Assembly: GCF_010093535.1 (NCBI RefSeq)
Contig: NW_022985246.1
Location: 13,819 to 77,818, forward strand
Origin: Lindgomyces ingoldianus
Taxonomy: Eukaryota; Ascomycota; Dothideomycetes; Pleosporales; Lindgomycetaceae
DNA length: 64,000 nucleotides
Direction: 5' to 3'
The position numbers and the translations under genes were made by a program. Below, in pieces: positions 1 through 12,181 of this stretch (its first letter is position 1; each line of letters opens with the position of its first letter). The notes under the pieces were generated by a model. That model was not told the origin of the DNA and ran no database searches. It saw nothing but the letters and a program-made list of their open reading frames with translations.

Positions 1-172
1 CTAGTGCGCGAGGGACTCGGATCGGCAGAACAAAAAGCCGAGCAACACGAGTAGAGCAGAAAAAGGATCGATAAATAAAGACGATCAATACAATCAATCA
101 ATCATCCCATACATCACATCCAAAACCCATCATTCATCTCAGGAAGCCCAGAAACAGTGCTTCAATCTGACA
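1..172 (-). mobile_element. Solo-LTR-like repeat, clipped by the window edge
   Basis: This is the outer part of the repeat seen complete at 21118-21447 and 37894-38424, here in the opposite orientation. It ends at 172 with ATCTGACA, the complement of the TGTCAGAT start of the other copies. The minisatellite-bearing half lies outside the window. The strand is relative to the other two copies only; the true transcription sense is not known. Confidence 0.75.
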
Positions 173-1698
173 AAACTAAGCACTAAGTAAAATATATTTT
201 ATCTTAAAAAATATTACTTTTTACTTTATAAAACTTAGTTTTTAAGGGCTAGTTTATAACTTTTTTAACTAAAAAAAGTAAAAGCTTTTTCTTTATAATA
301 GTACTACTGTTGTAGTACTGCTTCCTCTTATAGAACACCTAGACATAGAAGTTAGCACAGACACAGACACATAGATAGGCAGGCAGGCAGGCAAGAATAC
401 TATCTTAAATTCCTCCTGCTTTAGAATATAGACCTAGTGCGTATTCTCTAGCCACTGCTTGCAAATTATAGCTAGAATATAGTGCGCATTAGCGCGCAGC
501 TTAGTGTTGTTTGTAATGTTAACATCTACACGCTTATAACGCGCCCTGCGCTGTAGACCTATGCTTATGCCCCCTAAAGTGTGTATAGTAAGGGAGGGTA
601 TATACAGCAGTAAGCAGCGCACGCTGAAACTTAGGCTTAGGATAAAGGTGAGGGCAGGGCCTAGCCTGCCCTAGGGCCTCTCCATCCATACATATATATG
701 TGTGTGTGTGTGTGTGTATGTAGTACAGGAGCCATCAGCGGCGGGCTCAGCAGGCGGCCGGTGCATTGGGAGATGTCCACCGCACGGGCGCGAGAGCCGG
801 GGGTAGACATCCGCAGACGCCCGCAGGAGGCGATTGGTCGAGAGGGACAGCGACTCAGCCAAGGCTCAGTGCGGCCTCAAATACCAACCCTGCTCTACTT
901 ACGCCACACAGGGAATATGAACTTTGTGGACACAACATAGAGGGAACGTAGTAAGCTCTTTAAATGTAGCAGATTGCTAGAGCTAATTTAACATTAATAT
1001 AATATAGCTTTTCCTTCTTCTATTTAGTTTGTTTTAGACTAAAATTTATTTGCACTTTAAAATCACAAAATCTACAATTATTACCCGTTGAAGTACCATC
1101 CGCAAGAGACTCTCACATAATGCATTTAAAGGCGGGTCTATAATGTGGCGTATGGTTGACGGCGTCGTTTCAGGCTGTACGGAGTACTGTGCATTGGCAG
1201 GTTGAAAACAAATATCCGTCTCGTCCGTCCAACTTAGATGGCATTCCAAAGACTATGCTAACCTTGTGATGCTCTTGTACAGACACTTAGCACTCAGATT
1301 CACACTCATTTTAGCCATCTCTAAGGCTTTCGTTCCTTCCCCAGCTTTGGGATTATCTTGCCATGCAAGGGCTGTGCCACAGCCATGCACACGTCCGCTT
1401 TTAAAGACATCTCCGGGAATCCTGGCCACAGAACCTGCAGCTTGATATTATGGCGAGGACAGATACCCGGAAGATTGCTCTTCTCAGCTCGTAGCCGCGC
1501 CAGCAATACACACTTTTAGGAGGGCCACAACCTGTTTACGGTTAAGCGCCGTAATAACCCTAAGCTCGGACTGATGATTTATATCCTTGTCCAGACCGCA
1601 CGAACAAAGTCAACTCAAATCATGATCGAACGCGCGCAACATGGTACATGCCCCGAAATTTTTTTTTAAAAAAAAAGCCCGCATTCAGCATACGTACT
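173..1698. other. Gene-free stretch with a GC-rich patch and microsatellites
   Basis: No gene is supported here. Positions 180-660 are AT-rich with a short GGCA repeat near 378-394. Positions 660-950 are clearly GC-rich and start with a TG microsatellite. The short frames there have no recognisable family signature and overlap one another on both strands. Positions 960-1045 are AT-rich again, and 1046-1698 is balanced sequence downstream of the minus-strand hydrolase gene. I see nothing interpretable in it beyond an A/T homopolymer near 1659-1676. Confidence 0.5.
699..717. repeat. TG microsatellite
   Basis: This is an uninterrupted run of TG dinucleotides followed by TATG, at the left edge of the GC-rich patch. 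Confidence 0.85.
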
Positions 1699-3312
1699 CT
1701 ACAGTCTAGTGGATTCTGCTTGCAGCTTCCTACGGAATACCTCGGGCTGCACCATCGGATCGCAATGCCATTGTAGACTTTCCACCCCCCTTGCACCCAA
1801 ATGAAAACTTACTAAGCGTGTATGATAGTCAGAGACAGGAAACATCGCCCGGTCACAAACCTCTCGGTTCCTGTTTGCTTCCCAGTAAAATGTGTCCCTG
1901 TCGTACGGAAGAAGATCATAGGTCGTAAGAGAATGGCTTTGCACATATACACGTAGACCAGCCTTCATCGAAATGATGTCCAGTACAAAGTTCCCCATTG
2001 CGTTGCTATATCTTCCGGAGTAGGCGGCAAATGGTAGTGTAGGCAAGCGCTCAGTCTTGTTGGCGCAGAGGTACCTAGACAGATGTTCATACCAAGCCAT
2101 CTGTGTCTGTTTCGCGGTCTTTGCGAGAGGTAAGAACGAAGGGAAGCTCCTAGATCCCAGTAAGGTCCCAAGAAGAAGCTGCGCGCTGAAGTCCGTCGCA
2201 TCCATGAACGGTGTCGCGTTGGACAGGCAGACAACGCAGCTCTGGGTCTCGGTCTCCAGGAACATGCTGTGAAAATAGCCAGGAATATTACCCGTATGGT
2301 GAAATATCTTAGTTCCGGGGAGGTCAATACCGAAGGTAGGGGCGCTTCTGCGCAAGAGAGATGCGTTGAGACTAGCGCAGGACAAGTTCCCAGGGAGGAT
2401 GGTACGATATACACCAAGACAGTAAGCTTGGGACGAAGTTGGAACGTTCCTCCGGAGTTGGATGTGTGGTTCAAAAATTAAGCGAAGGTAAGTGAAAGGC
2501 AATCCTGGAGTAGTGTCGACATTATTCTCTTTCTGATGTGCGTATGCTGAGAGTATCGCGGAGTAGATGGTTAACATCTCCCGAAGAGTACTTTTACCGC
2601 CCATCACTGCGGTCAGGCCTGTATCAGATGAAAATGGGCATATTGGAGTTCTTGTAACACCTCCATCATCATGCACGGCGTGTGGATATGCAATGTTCGA
2701 TCCTTCAAGGCCTTCAAGAGTAGTTTGGTGCAAGCCAAGCGGATCAAATAGCTTTTCCCTCATCGTTTGCCCAAAAGGCTTTCCAGTGACAGTCTCAATG
2801 ACCGCTTGGATAAGAATATAATTCCAAGGCGAGTAGATGAAAGATCTCCGAAACGGTTTGGAAGCTTGTATGACCGTGGATAGAGACACAAGGTCATTCT
2901 TTGGGGTTAGAATATCTCCATTCTGCTGTCCCCAGAAGAAATCCGAACTAGACAGCCCGGTTCTGTTAGACGCAACGTCACATAGAGTTGCATTCACGCC
3001 CATCTCATCGGAACGACTTCGTAATGTGTGTAGGTATTCGCGGATCGGAGTTTCCCATGTCAACAATCCTTCGGCGACCAAGATCCCAATAAGGCAAGTC
3101 GTTAGAACCTTAGTGAGTGAAGCGATGTGATATAACGTATCATCCTGCGGCGCCTTTCCGGTCGATATATCGCGCTGTCCGAGATGTTTGGTGTGAATGA
3201 TTTGGCCACGGTGAAGGACTCCAATGGACATGCCAGGTACGCCGCTGATGCGCATGATCTCACGAATGGTGTCCGTTTGAGCCTCTAAGCGTAACGCAGG
3301 ACCGGGTGTCAT
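1699..3312 (-). CDS. Beta-lactamase/transesterase-like serine hydrolase (class C PBP-like fold)
   Basis: An intronless 537-residue frame. The frame stays open further upstream to 3435 but has no ATG there, so I take the ATG at 3312. Residues 65-68 read SLTK, the SxxK motif with the nucleophilic serine and general-base lysine of the beta-lactamase family (PF00144). An HTG motif (HHTGNIPG), the counterpart of KTG, lies in the C-terminal half. The region of the second motif reads YSPWNY where relatives usually have Y-S/N-N-W-x-Y, so the tyrosine is kept but the asparagine appears to be proline. Fungal members near polyketide synthases can act as acyltransferases or hydrolases that offload or trim products (LovD is one). 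It is divergent from the PKS with about 600 bp between starts, which suggests shared control. Family is confident; substrate is unknown. Confidence 0.85.
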   Translation of the reverse strand: MTPGPALRLEAQTDTIREIMRISGVPGMSIGVLHRGQIIHTKHLGQRDISTGKAPQDDTLYHIASLTKVLTTCLIGILVAEGLLTWETPIREYLHTLRSRSDEMGVNATLCDVASNRTGLSSSDFFWGQQNGDILTPKNDLVSLSTVIQASKPFRRSFIYSPWNYILIQAVIETVTGKPFGQTMREKLFDPLGLHQTTLEGLEGSNIAYPHAVHDDGGVTRTPICPFSSDTGLTAVMGGKSTLREMLTIYSAILSAYAHQKENNVDTTPGLPFTYLRLIFEPHIQLRRNVPTSSQAYCLGVYRTILPGNLSCASLNASLLRRSAPTFGIDLPGTKIFHHTGNIPGYFHSMFLETETQSCVVCLSNATPFMDATDFSAQLLLGTLLGSRSFPSFLPLAKTAKQTQMAWYEHLSRYLCANKTERLPTLPFAAYSGRYSNAMGNFVLDIISMKAGLRVYVQSHSLTTYDLLPYDRDTFYWEANRNREVCDRAMFPVSDYHTRLVSFHLGARGVESLQWHCDPMVQPEVFRRKLQAESTRL

Positions 3313-3910
3313 GTTGGCAACGTTGTTGGGACGGAAAGTTGTTATGTCGGCTAGAGAAGCCCATATTAGGCCATCAGGAGGTTCATGAGGTCTTTTGTGC
3401 TGTGCCGCAATATAAGCGAACTCTATTACAAGCAAAGATCATGGGTTTAACGACAAGGGTCCCTTGCTTTTACCGCGTGTACCTCCTAGATAATGCGCAC
3501 AGATCGACTGCTCGGGCTTCACCTCAACAATACCTGTCGCCACTGCGCCACCTTACGGATACTGTATGCAAGACACTGTTGTTGCAAGACGCCTGAGGGA
3601 ATTTTTGTTAAGAAACGTGTGTTGTCACTCTGCGCCATAGACAATCGACAGTGTCCTTCGTCTAGCTCTAGGCGTACCTAAACTTTATAGGAAGCTGCTC
3701 ATTCTTTGAATCTTGCAACCTCAATTGACTTCTCGAGGACATTTGTGTTCCCCAAAACAGCCATCATTTCCCCTACAAAAATTGAACCATGCCACCGGCC
3801 TGAACGGAAGTGTGTCACACACCCAAGAATATCCTGCGGGTATTGACCATAAGAGTGTTGACCACAGGAGTGCTGACCACAAGAATGTTGACTGCAACGA
3901 AAAATTTGGC
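3313..3910. promoter_or_regulatory. Divergent intergenic region between hydrolase and PKS
   Basis: About 600 bp separates the two divergent starts and should hold both promoters. The PKS reading frame is open from about 3710 but contains no ATG before 3911, so its true start could lie upstream behind an undetected intron. No operator site can be named from the sequence alone. Confidence 0.5.
3845..3889 (+). repeat. Three tandem 15-bp units
   Basis: Three imperfect copies of a 15-mer beginning GACCA. In the PKS frame they would encode a DHKSV-like pentapeptide three times, just upstream of the first in-frame ATG. Whether they are translated depends on the unresolved PKS start. Confidence 0.7.
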
Positions 3911-6900
3911 ATGGGTCTACACTCGTCTACCAATGGACTCAATGGCCTGGAGCCAACTCAATGCCACGCCGCCGGCAACCATGCGGCGAATCAATCTATA
4001 AAAGAGAGAAACACTGGTACCCCATTCGCAGGAGACCAGGCTAGCATTCCAGAACCCCTCGCAATCATCGGGATTGCCTTCCAGTTTCCAGGTGGTGTAA
4101 CCACGGAAGGTGGTTTTTGGGAGATGTTGGTGGAGAAGACCTGCATGTCGAGTGAATATCCTTTGGAAAGGATGAATGTCAAGTGTTTTTTCGATCCTTC
4201 TGGGAAAAAACAAAACACAGTAAGGCCTTTTGCGCGTATAGATGATATGTGCATTTAACGGAGCAGGTTCATACGAAACGAGCTCATTTTCTCAAAGATG
4301 ACATCTACCATTTCGATGCTCCATTCTTTTCCATCTCATCCAGCGATGCAACGGCTATGGATCCGTGTCAACGAACTCTAATGGAAACAACATACCGTGC
4401 CCTTGAGAGCGCAGGCTTGACGCTTCAGTCTGTATCTGGGACAAACACTTCTGTTCACGTTGGTTGCTTCTCTAGTGACTACATGCTCTCTGCTTTCAGA
4501 GACCCGCAAGACATCCAGAAGTACTCCGCTACGGGTGTATCGAGTGCTTTGCTATCCAACAGGCTCAGTTGGTTCTTCAATCTTCAGGGACCAAGCTTGA
4601 CGGTTGATACGGCCTGCTCTAGCGGCATGGTCGCGCTCGATCTCGCCTGCCAGGGCCTTTGGAGTGGTCAAAGCGATATTGCTATAATCGCGGCTTCAAA
4701 CTTGATATTATCACCTGAGATTAACATCTCGTTGAGTAACATGAATTTTTTATCCCCGGATGGTCGCTGCTTCAGCTTCGATCATCGAGCAAATGGGTAT
4801 GCCAGAGGTGAAGGGGTTGCGACATTAGTGGTGACACCTCTTTCCAAAGCACTAGCCATCGGAGTTCCCATTCGAGCACTCATTCGTTCAGTGTGTACAA
4901 ATCAGGACGGACGGACAACTGGTGGCATAACTCAGCCGAGCCAGAACATGCAAGCGGCCCTGATTCGCGAGACTTACCGAAGGGCAAACTTAGACATGGC
5001 CCATACGCGATTCTTCGAGGCCCACGGAACCGGGACTGCGATTGGCGACCCGACAGAGGCAAACGCGATAGGAGAGTGCTTTCGTTCGCATCGATCAGGG
5101 TGTGAGCCCCTTCATGTTGGGGCTCTCAAGTCAAATATTGGACACCTGGAAGGCACCAGTGGGCTAGCTGGGATTATCAAAGCTGTCCTTGCCATTGAGC
5201 GAGCTACCATACCTCCGAATACGAATTTTGAACGCCTAAATCCCGAGATTGATGGCGAGTTCCTCAGGGTTCACTTTCCTCAAGAATCCATACCCTGGCC
5301 AAATTCTGGCGCTATTAGAAGGGCATCTATCAATTCCTTTGGATTTGGGGGGGCAAACGCGCATGTTGTTCTCGATGATGTGCAATCCTACCTCCAGAGG
5401 ACCAGGCTTGACGGAACTAGAACTCTCGGCAACGTCGCTATCGATTCGACTGTTGCGTTGAAGGATACGTTGGGAAATGGAGCCCACAATTTCACGCCTC
5501 ATCTCCTTATTTTCTCGGCCGCCGATAAAACAGGTATATCCCGCCAAACTGAAGCCCACAAGAGATTTCTTGAGGATTTCGGATTAGATTATACCTCAGA
5601 TTTTTTTGCCAACTACTCCTTCACTCTTGCCACAGGCCGCACTGGACATGCCTGGAGGGCTTTCCATGTTCTGAGGTCGCCAAATCAGTTCGCCGAAGTC
5701 ACTGACCTCACCCCAATCAAATCACCCCGACAGGCTTCCAAGATGAATCTTGGCGCAATTTTCACGGGTCAAGGGGCTCAGTGGCTAGGAATGGGTAAAG
5801 AACTGCTCAAGAGCAATGCCTTTCTCCAAAGTGTCCAGAAATCTGAGGAATGTCTCGCAGCTTTGGGGTATATGCGGTCCCTCGTCGAGTTCCTTGATGC
5901 TGAGACGGACGCCTCTATTCTCACTCAGGCTCGATTCAGCCAGGTTCTAACAACTGTCATTCAGATAGCCTTAGTCGACCTAATAGAATGGCTCGAAATC
6001 GCCCCAAGAGTTGTGGTTGGCCATTCTTCCGGGGAAATAGCGGCTGCCTATGCAGCTGGGCATATTTGTCGCTATGACGCCGTCAAAGTGGCTTATTACA
6101 GAGGTCTCCTTGGGTCCAGGCTGGAAGAGAACGGGGGACCCAGATATGCAATGGCCGCTGTCGGGTTGTCGAAGGAGCGAGTTCTGGAAGAGCTGGAAAT
6201 GATACATCAAGAATATGGTCAAAGTGAACGAAGAAGCCAGCTTGTAGTAAGTTGCATCAACAGTCCTTCTAATGTTACCCTTTCGGGTCCAGAGGCAGAG
6301 GTCGAGTCACTCGTCGCACGATTAACCTCACGGGCTATCTTTGCGCGGAGACTCAAGGTCAACCTCGGCTACCATTCACCACAGATGGCTTGTATTAGTG
6401 ATGAATACCAGGCGCTTATCGGCAAGATGAAGACTCGACCGAAAGGTGGTATGACTCGGCCTCTGATGATTTCTTCAATTACTGGTGAACCCATCGACCG
6501 CGATACTGTATGCACAAGCAAGTACTGGACGCAGAATATGGTATCTCCAGTCGACTTTCTGAGCGCCATACGATCGTGCGGTTCTTCGAATATCTCCGAT
6601 ACGAAGTCTCTCGGAGTTGGAAAAGTCACTGTGCCACAAATCCATGCATGGCTAGAGATTGGACCTCATGCGGCTCTGAGAGGGCCGGTTCGAGAGATCT
6701 TGACTCTTTTATCGGCGGAAACGGACATTGTGTATACTTCGGTTCTTTTGCGCTACCAATCTGCACTCTCGACTATGATGTCCGCTGCAGGATATCTGCA
6801 TTGTCATCACATTCCCATGAATCTTGGGCGGGTTACTGGTCTAGGCCTTCGTCCGGAGGTCATGAATTCCCGAACCATCTTACCCAATTTACCCCCATAT

Positions 6901-9900
6901 CAGTTCAACCACAGTATCAAGTATCTAGAAGACTCGCTTGTGGACTCAAATTTCAGAAACCGACAGCATGGTCCACATGATCTACTCGGACTCCGCGTAG
7001 GAGACTCAAACCCATACGAGGCAGAGTGGAGGCTCATCATTAGGGCAAATGAAATGCCATGGATAAGGGACCACAAAGTCAATGGCTCCATCTTGTATCC
7101 TGCATCTGGGATGCTGAGCATGGCAATTGAAGCAACCAAGCAGCTTCATTCGGCGGCCCCCCCTACAGCATTTCTCTTGGAGGATGTTGAGATTCCTTCG
7201 CCAATATTTGTTGCCAGCCCGGAGGGAAAGGTGGAAGTTCGTATTCACATGTCTACCCAGGACAAGCAATCGGGAGTCCATGACTTTCGCATATTCGTCT
7301 TGAAACCGAGCAACGACTATGAGGTCGTATGTTATGGCAGAGTACAAGCTGAGTACGAGCAACCACCATCTGATGTTGACAGCGGCCGAGAACGGTCTCA
7401 GAAGGCTGCTAGTGTGGCCCAGCAGCATGAAAGCACCATGAAAGCATGCTCACACCCAGTGGTACACGAATGGTATCAGACTATTCAGGAGACTACGGGA
7501 CTGGAATATGGGCCAGCATTCCAAAGGCTAATCACTGTTCGGTCTGACAACTCCAGAAACGCGACTGCAATCTTGACGCCATACGATGTCGAGGCAAGCA
7601 CACAGTACGTAGTTCACCCTGCTGTTCTTGACGCCACCTTCCAAATCTGTTTCGCTACATTTGGCGCTGGGCTGAAATCCGTCACGATGGTACCAACCCG
7701 TATTGCCAGGCTTTGGCTTCTCTTGCATGAGCTGAGGAGGGGGCATATGGCAAACGACTCGACAAGGGAGCGAGATCCAAACAAGGTGGATTGAACGAGT
7801 GTATTGTAAGGTCTGAGGAGCTCGATAGAGCTCTGAGCTGACTATATACTGTACGAGATAGGAGCTATGCCTAATGAGTGAATAGTGCAGTACATGGGTA
7901 TGATATCGCGTGAGACACGTGCGACAGCTTCCAGTCTCAGGGTTGGCTCATTCTAACCAGTCAGATGCGAGAGAGAGGGTAACTGCGTCTGCAGAGAACG
8001 TGTTCCAACATCACGCCTCCTTTAACATCAAGGTAATTAGCGAGCAAAGCGGTCTGACTTTGCGGCTCGAAGTCGACGGGCTCGAACTTACAGCTATATC
8101 CAGTAGACAAGAGAATCCTAGAACTCTATGCGAAGCAAGAAACCTATGCAGTCACATCGAATGGGATGTCGACCTGGATATGCTTGAAAATAGTGAAGTT
8201 CAAACTTACTGCGAAGATGTCAGAGCGACAACTACACCATTTCCTGCTACCTTTTCCGAAAGCCTGACTAAGATTTCGATACAATTTGGGAGAGAAGCTC
8301 TCCGTCTGGTCGGCAACGACGACATCTGCCTTTCCATGCGCAAGTATGCGGATTGGCTTCGTCGCCGCATTATCGAGTTGAGTCCTCAATTTGAGGAGCT
8401 TACACCAGACCAGCTGCATCTGGAGATCGAAAATGTACTTCCAAGCGTCCGAGCGGACCTACACATCACGATAGGAAAGCAAATGCACTTGCTGCTCCAA
8501 GGAATTGTCGACCCACTCGAACTATTATTCAGAGACCAAGGGAGGATGGATGCATTCTACGCCGAAGCAATGCAGGACTCATCGTACTTGAAGCCCTTTT
8601 CGCGGTTCTTGGAAAGTATCACCCATAAGACTCCGAATTTGAGGTTTCTCGAAATTGGTGCTGGCACTGGCGGGACAACGAGAGAAGTCTTGAAAGCAAT
8701 TGGTGATAACGATAGAGGAATTGCATTCGAGGACTATACATTTACCGACATTAGCCCTTCTTTTCTCCAGAAGGCTAGAGAGACCTTTTCGGGGCAACTT
8801 AAAATGTCATACAAGGTCTTGAACATTGAGAAGGATCCCAAACCACAGGGCTTCGAATCCTCGGCGTATGATGTCGTTCTAGCAGACAATATACTTCATG
8901 CCACAATGAACCTGACAGATACACTTGCAAATGTGAGCAAGCTCTTGAAGCCTGGGGGAAAGCTCATCTTGCGAGAGTTGACGGCCCCAGAGAGGCTACT
9001 AACGGGGTACGTCTTCGGACTTCTACCAGGATGGTGGCGCTCATCCGAACGAGAGAGACAAGATAGTCCGTGCCTTAATATCAGCATTTGGGATCAGCAG
9101 CTCCGAAATTCTGGCTTTTCTGGTGCGGATATTATCCTACGGGATCACCTCGATGAACCCTATAACCCACAGTGTACTTTCATCATCACAACGGCAACCG
9201 AAGCACACTATGATGCAGTTGAGTCGCAGATTCAAGTCTCTCCCATATTTGTTGCCAACCAATTATCTAGTGCTCTCAAAGAGCAGGCGTCTCTGGTTGC
9301 CAGTCATATCTCTCTTCGGGAAAGCCCCCAGACTTCCAGTCTCATTGACATATCTGATCTCGTTGAACGCCAGCCCCAACGACACAACATTATCTTGTTC
9401 GATGACCATGAAAATTCCATTCTGGGTAATCTGGGTGAGACCGAATTTCATTCACAGAAACAGCTGCTCGCTTACTCTCGGAGTCTTCTTTGGGTTAAAC
9501 CGTATGGCTTTCACAATGCATCTGGAACGCTCCAGCTTGCGATGAGCGATGGTTTGTGTCGTGTAAGCAGGTACGAATACATCAAACCTACCCTTGTAAG
9601 CCTGTCGCTTGAAGGGGCCCTAGACTCTTCCCGTTCGAAGCATGTCGTCAAATTATTTGCTGTCATCCAGGAACACATGCAACGAAGAAGCTCTGAGGTG
9701 GAGCCGGAATACGCAGAGATAAAGGGCCGACTTTGCGTCAACCGAATCAGAACGGCGAGAGTTCTCGACGAGCACGTCTTCAGGCGCACCGCAAACCCGG
9801 TTGTCCAGCAGCGGGAGGCCTTCAGACACTCAGGATTGGTATTCGCGTCCCTGGATTACTGGATACCATGACTTACTACGAAGAAGGCCCTGTCAGCGAC

Positions 9901-12091
9901 CCTTTACCCGCTAATGAGATTGGTGTTGAGATCAAAGCGATAGGTGTCAATTACAAAGATCTGCTCGCCCTTCTAGGTCGTGCCAAGTCTGATGACTTGG
10001 GCTGTGAATATTCTGGTATCGTTCGTAGTGTCGGCAAATCCGTCACTAATATCAAGATTGGAGACCGCGTGGCTTTGGTTGCGCTGGACAACTTCAAGAC
10101 TCACACTCGAGTTAAAGCTACCAGGGCCCATCGCATACCGGACAGAATGAGCTTCACGGAAGCTGCAGCAATCCCAACCGCTTACTGCACAACATACTAT
10201 GCACTTGTTCACGTGGCACGTCTTCAACCCGGGGAGACTATCCTCATCCATTCGGCAGCCGGTGGAACGGGGCAGGCTGCAGTGCAGCTGGCGCAATGGA
10301 TAGGAGCAGAAGTATTTGCTACTGTGGGTGACAACTACAAAAAGAAGCTTCTGAGAGAGGTCTACGGTATTGCCGACGACCATATTTTCTATTCTCGCGA
10401 TACTTCGTTTGCTAGCGGGATTAAGCGTATCTTACAAGATGGAATTGACGTGGTACTGAATTCGCTCCCGGGAACCTTGCTGGAGGCATCCTGGGATTGC
10501 ATCGCGCCTTTCGGTCGATTCGTAGAAATTGGGTTGAAGGATGCCTTCTTAGGGCACAATCTACCCATGGACGTCTTCCTGAAAAATGTTTCATTTTCTT
10601 CAGTGGATATGAGTTTGATCGCAAAACGGAAAGGAGAACTCTGTAAGCAAATGCTGGGGGAAGTGTTCAACCTATTCGACCAGCAGAAGCTGAGTGTCGG
10701 CAATCCTCTTCACATATACCCTCTTGGAGAGATCGAGCAGGCATTTCGCTTCCTTCAGAGTGGAAAAAGCTCAGGGAAATTAGTAGTGGAAGTTGACAGT
10801 GACGAGGTTGTTCCCGTAGGCTTATCAACACCTCCAGGTTCTTCAATGGTATACTAATGACCCGCCAGGTTACCCAAGGGCCCCATTCTCCTTACCAACT
10901 ATCTGAGAATGCAACGTATATCATCTCGGGAGGCCTGGGAGCCATAGGTCTCGCGATTGCTCGTTGGCTCGTTCAGAGGGGAGCGAAACACATGATACTC
11001 CTCTCTCGAACCGGCGGCGACACGAACTCCTCCGCTATGGGTTTCATGGACCAGATGCGCGATATCGGCGTCGAGGTCTATTCACCATCATGCGATATTA
11101 CAAATCTGGGGACACTAAAGTCTACCTTAGCTCGTTTTGCGAAAAGGATGCCACCAGTCAGAGGATGCATCCAAGCTGCAATGGTTCTGCGAGTAAGTTG
11201 GAGCCGTTCGGCATTGACATTTTCAGGCTCTAACTGGGCTAGGACGCAACGCTTTCTAGCATGAGTCTGGACGAGTGGACCCAGGCGATCCGTCCAAAAG
11301 TGGAGGGTTCCTGGAATCTCCATCTTACGATGCCTGCTGGCATGGACTTTTTCGTGATGTTGTCGTCCTGCGCTGGTGTATTTGGAAACGGAGGCCAAGC
11401 CAACTACGCTGCTGGTAACACTTATCAGGACGCTCTCGCAGCCTACCGGGCTAGGATTGGGGAGAAAGCAGTATCGCTCGATATAGGGTATGTTCTCGAA
11501 AACGGTGTGGTTGCCAATACCAAAGCGGGAACAGACCGCTTGACCAACTTGCATACGCTACGTCGGACAACGATTCCAGAAATATGTGCATTGTTGGACA
11601 TCTACTGCCAACCAGGAACCATCGGATATCGACTAGAAAGCCAGGTAGTCTTGGGTTTTGAGATACCCGCGGACATCATGGCCAAGGGTGAAGAGGTCGA
11701 ACAATTCATGAAAAAACCAATGTTTCGCCACATGTTTAATCTACAATCCATGGACACTCCGCATGCAGTTTCATCCAACCGAGGGAAGACATTGGGGTTG
11801 GCCCTCAGCGAGGCGACCACCCCGGAAGGGGCGACTCGCATTGTCTCAATGGCGCTAGCTGAGAAGGTGGGAAGAATGATGGGAATTGATGGGGAACAGA
11901 TTGACGTCCATCATTCGCTGGTCGCATATGGAATCGATTCTCTTATTGGATTGGAATTAAATAATTGGCTGCTGAAAGAGACGGGAGTGGATGTTCCCGT
12001 CTTGGACCTTTTAGGCGGCGCATCCCTGGAAAATATCGCAGTAGGTATTGCGCAGAAAAGGAAATCGGAGTCAACGCCAACGAAAGCATGA
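3911..12091 (+). pseudogene. Highly reducing type I polyketide synthase, interrupted by a solo LTR and a frameshift
   Basis: Domain order is KS-AT-DH-MT-ER-KR-ACP. KS has DTACSS (4606-4623), EAHGTGT and a KSNIGHLEG motif. AT has GHSSG (about 6019). DH has the HxxxG histidine (about 7072) and HPAVLDATFQ. The C-methyltransferase has EIGAGTGGTTRE (about 8653). ER spans about 9850-10815. KR has GGLGAIG (about 10930) and an ACP GIDSL serine lies near 11939. Introns: 4220-4266, 10816-10868 (TACTAAT branch) and 11193-11242, all with matching phase. Two lesions: a 206-bp LTR at 7721-7926 between the two DH motifs and the MT, and a one-base shift between about 9800 and 9830. Without them the gene would encode about 2600 residues, normal for this class. 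The start at 3911 is the first in-frame ATG. As it stands it can make only a KS-AT-partial DH product ending at 7794. Confidence 0.9.
7721..7926 (-). mobile_element. 206-bp solo copia LTR inside the PKS gene
   Basis: It is flanked on both sides by GCTTC (7716-7720 and 7927-7931), a perfect 5-bp target duplication. On the minus strand it begins TGTCGCACG and ends GCAAGA. It matches the 3' LTR at 22179-22385 along its length, in opposite orientation. The 211 added bases (LTR plus one TSD copy) equal 1 modulo 3, exactly the frame change between the PKS frame before and after it. It is less AT-rich than the RIP-altered elements, so it looks young. Confidence 0.92.
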
Positions 12092-12181
12092 CATTTGATA
12101 ATGTAAAAAGAAGAAGAAGGGTAATGTATAGTAGAGTATATAATAATATTCTTACTTCTTCTTCTTCTTACTAACACTATA

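Noticed and set aside
660..950. GC-rich patch with overlapping frames as a gene
   Set aside because: Frames on both strands are short and without family signal; one reads through the TG microsatellite.
7795..7909. Intron between the two large PKS frames
   Set aside because: The segment is the inside of an LTR with a GCTTC duplication and a matching copy at 22179-22385; LTR insertion explains the frame change exactly.
9776..9825. A 50-bp intron restoring the PKS frame
   Set aside because: Donor GTCTTC is poor and the segment encodes residues that look like normal PKS linker; a one-base frameshift is simpler, though not proven.
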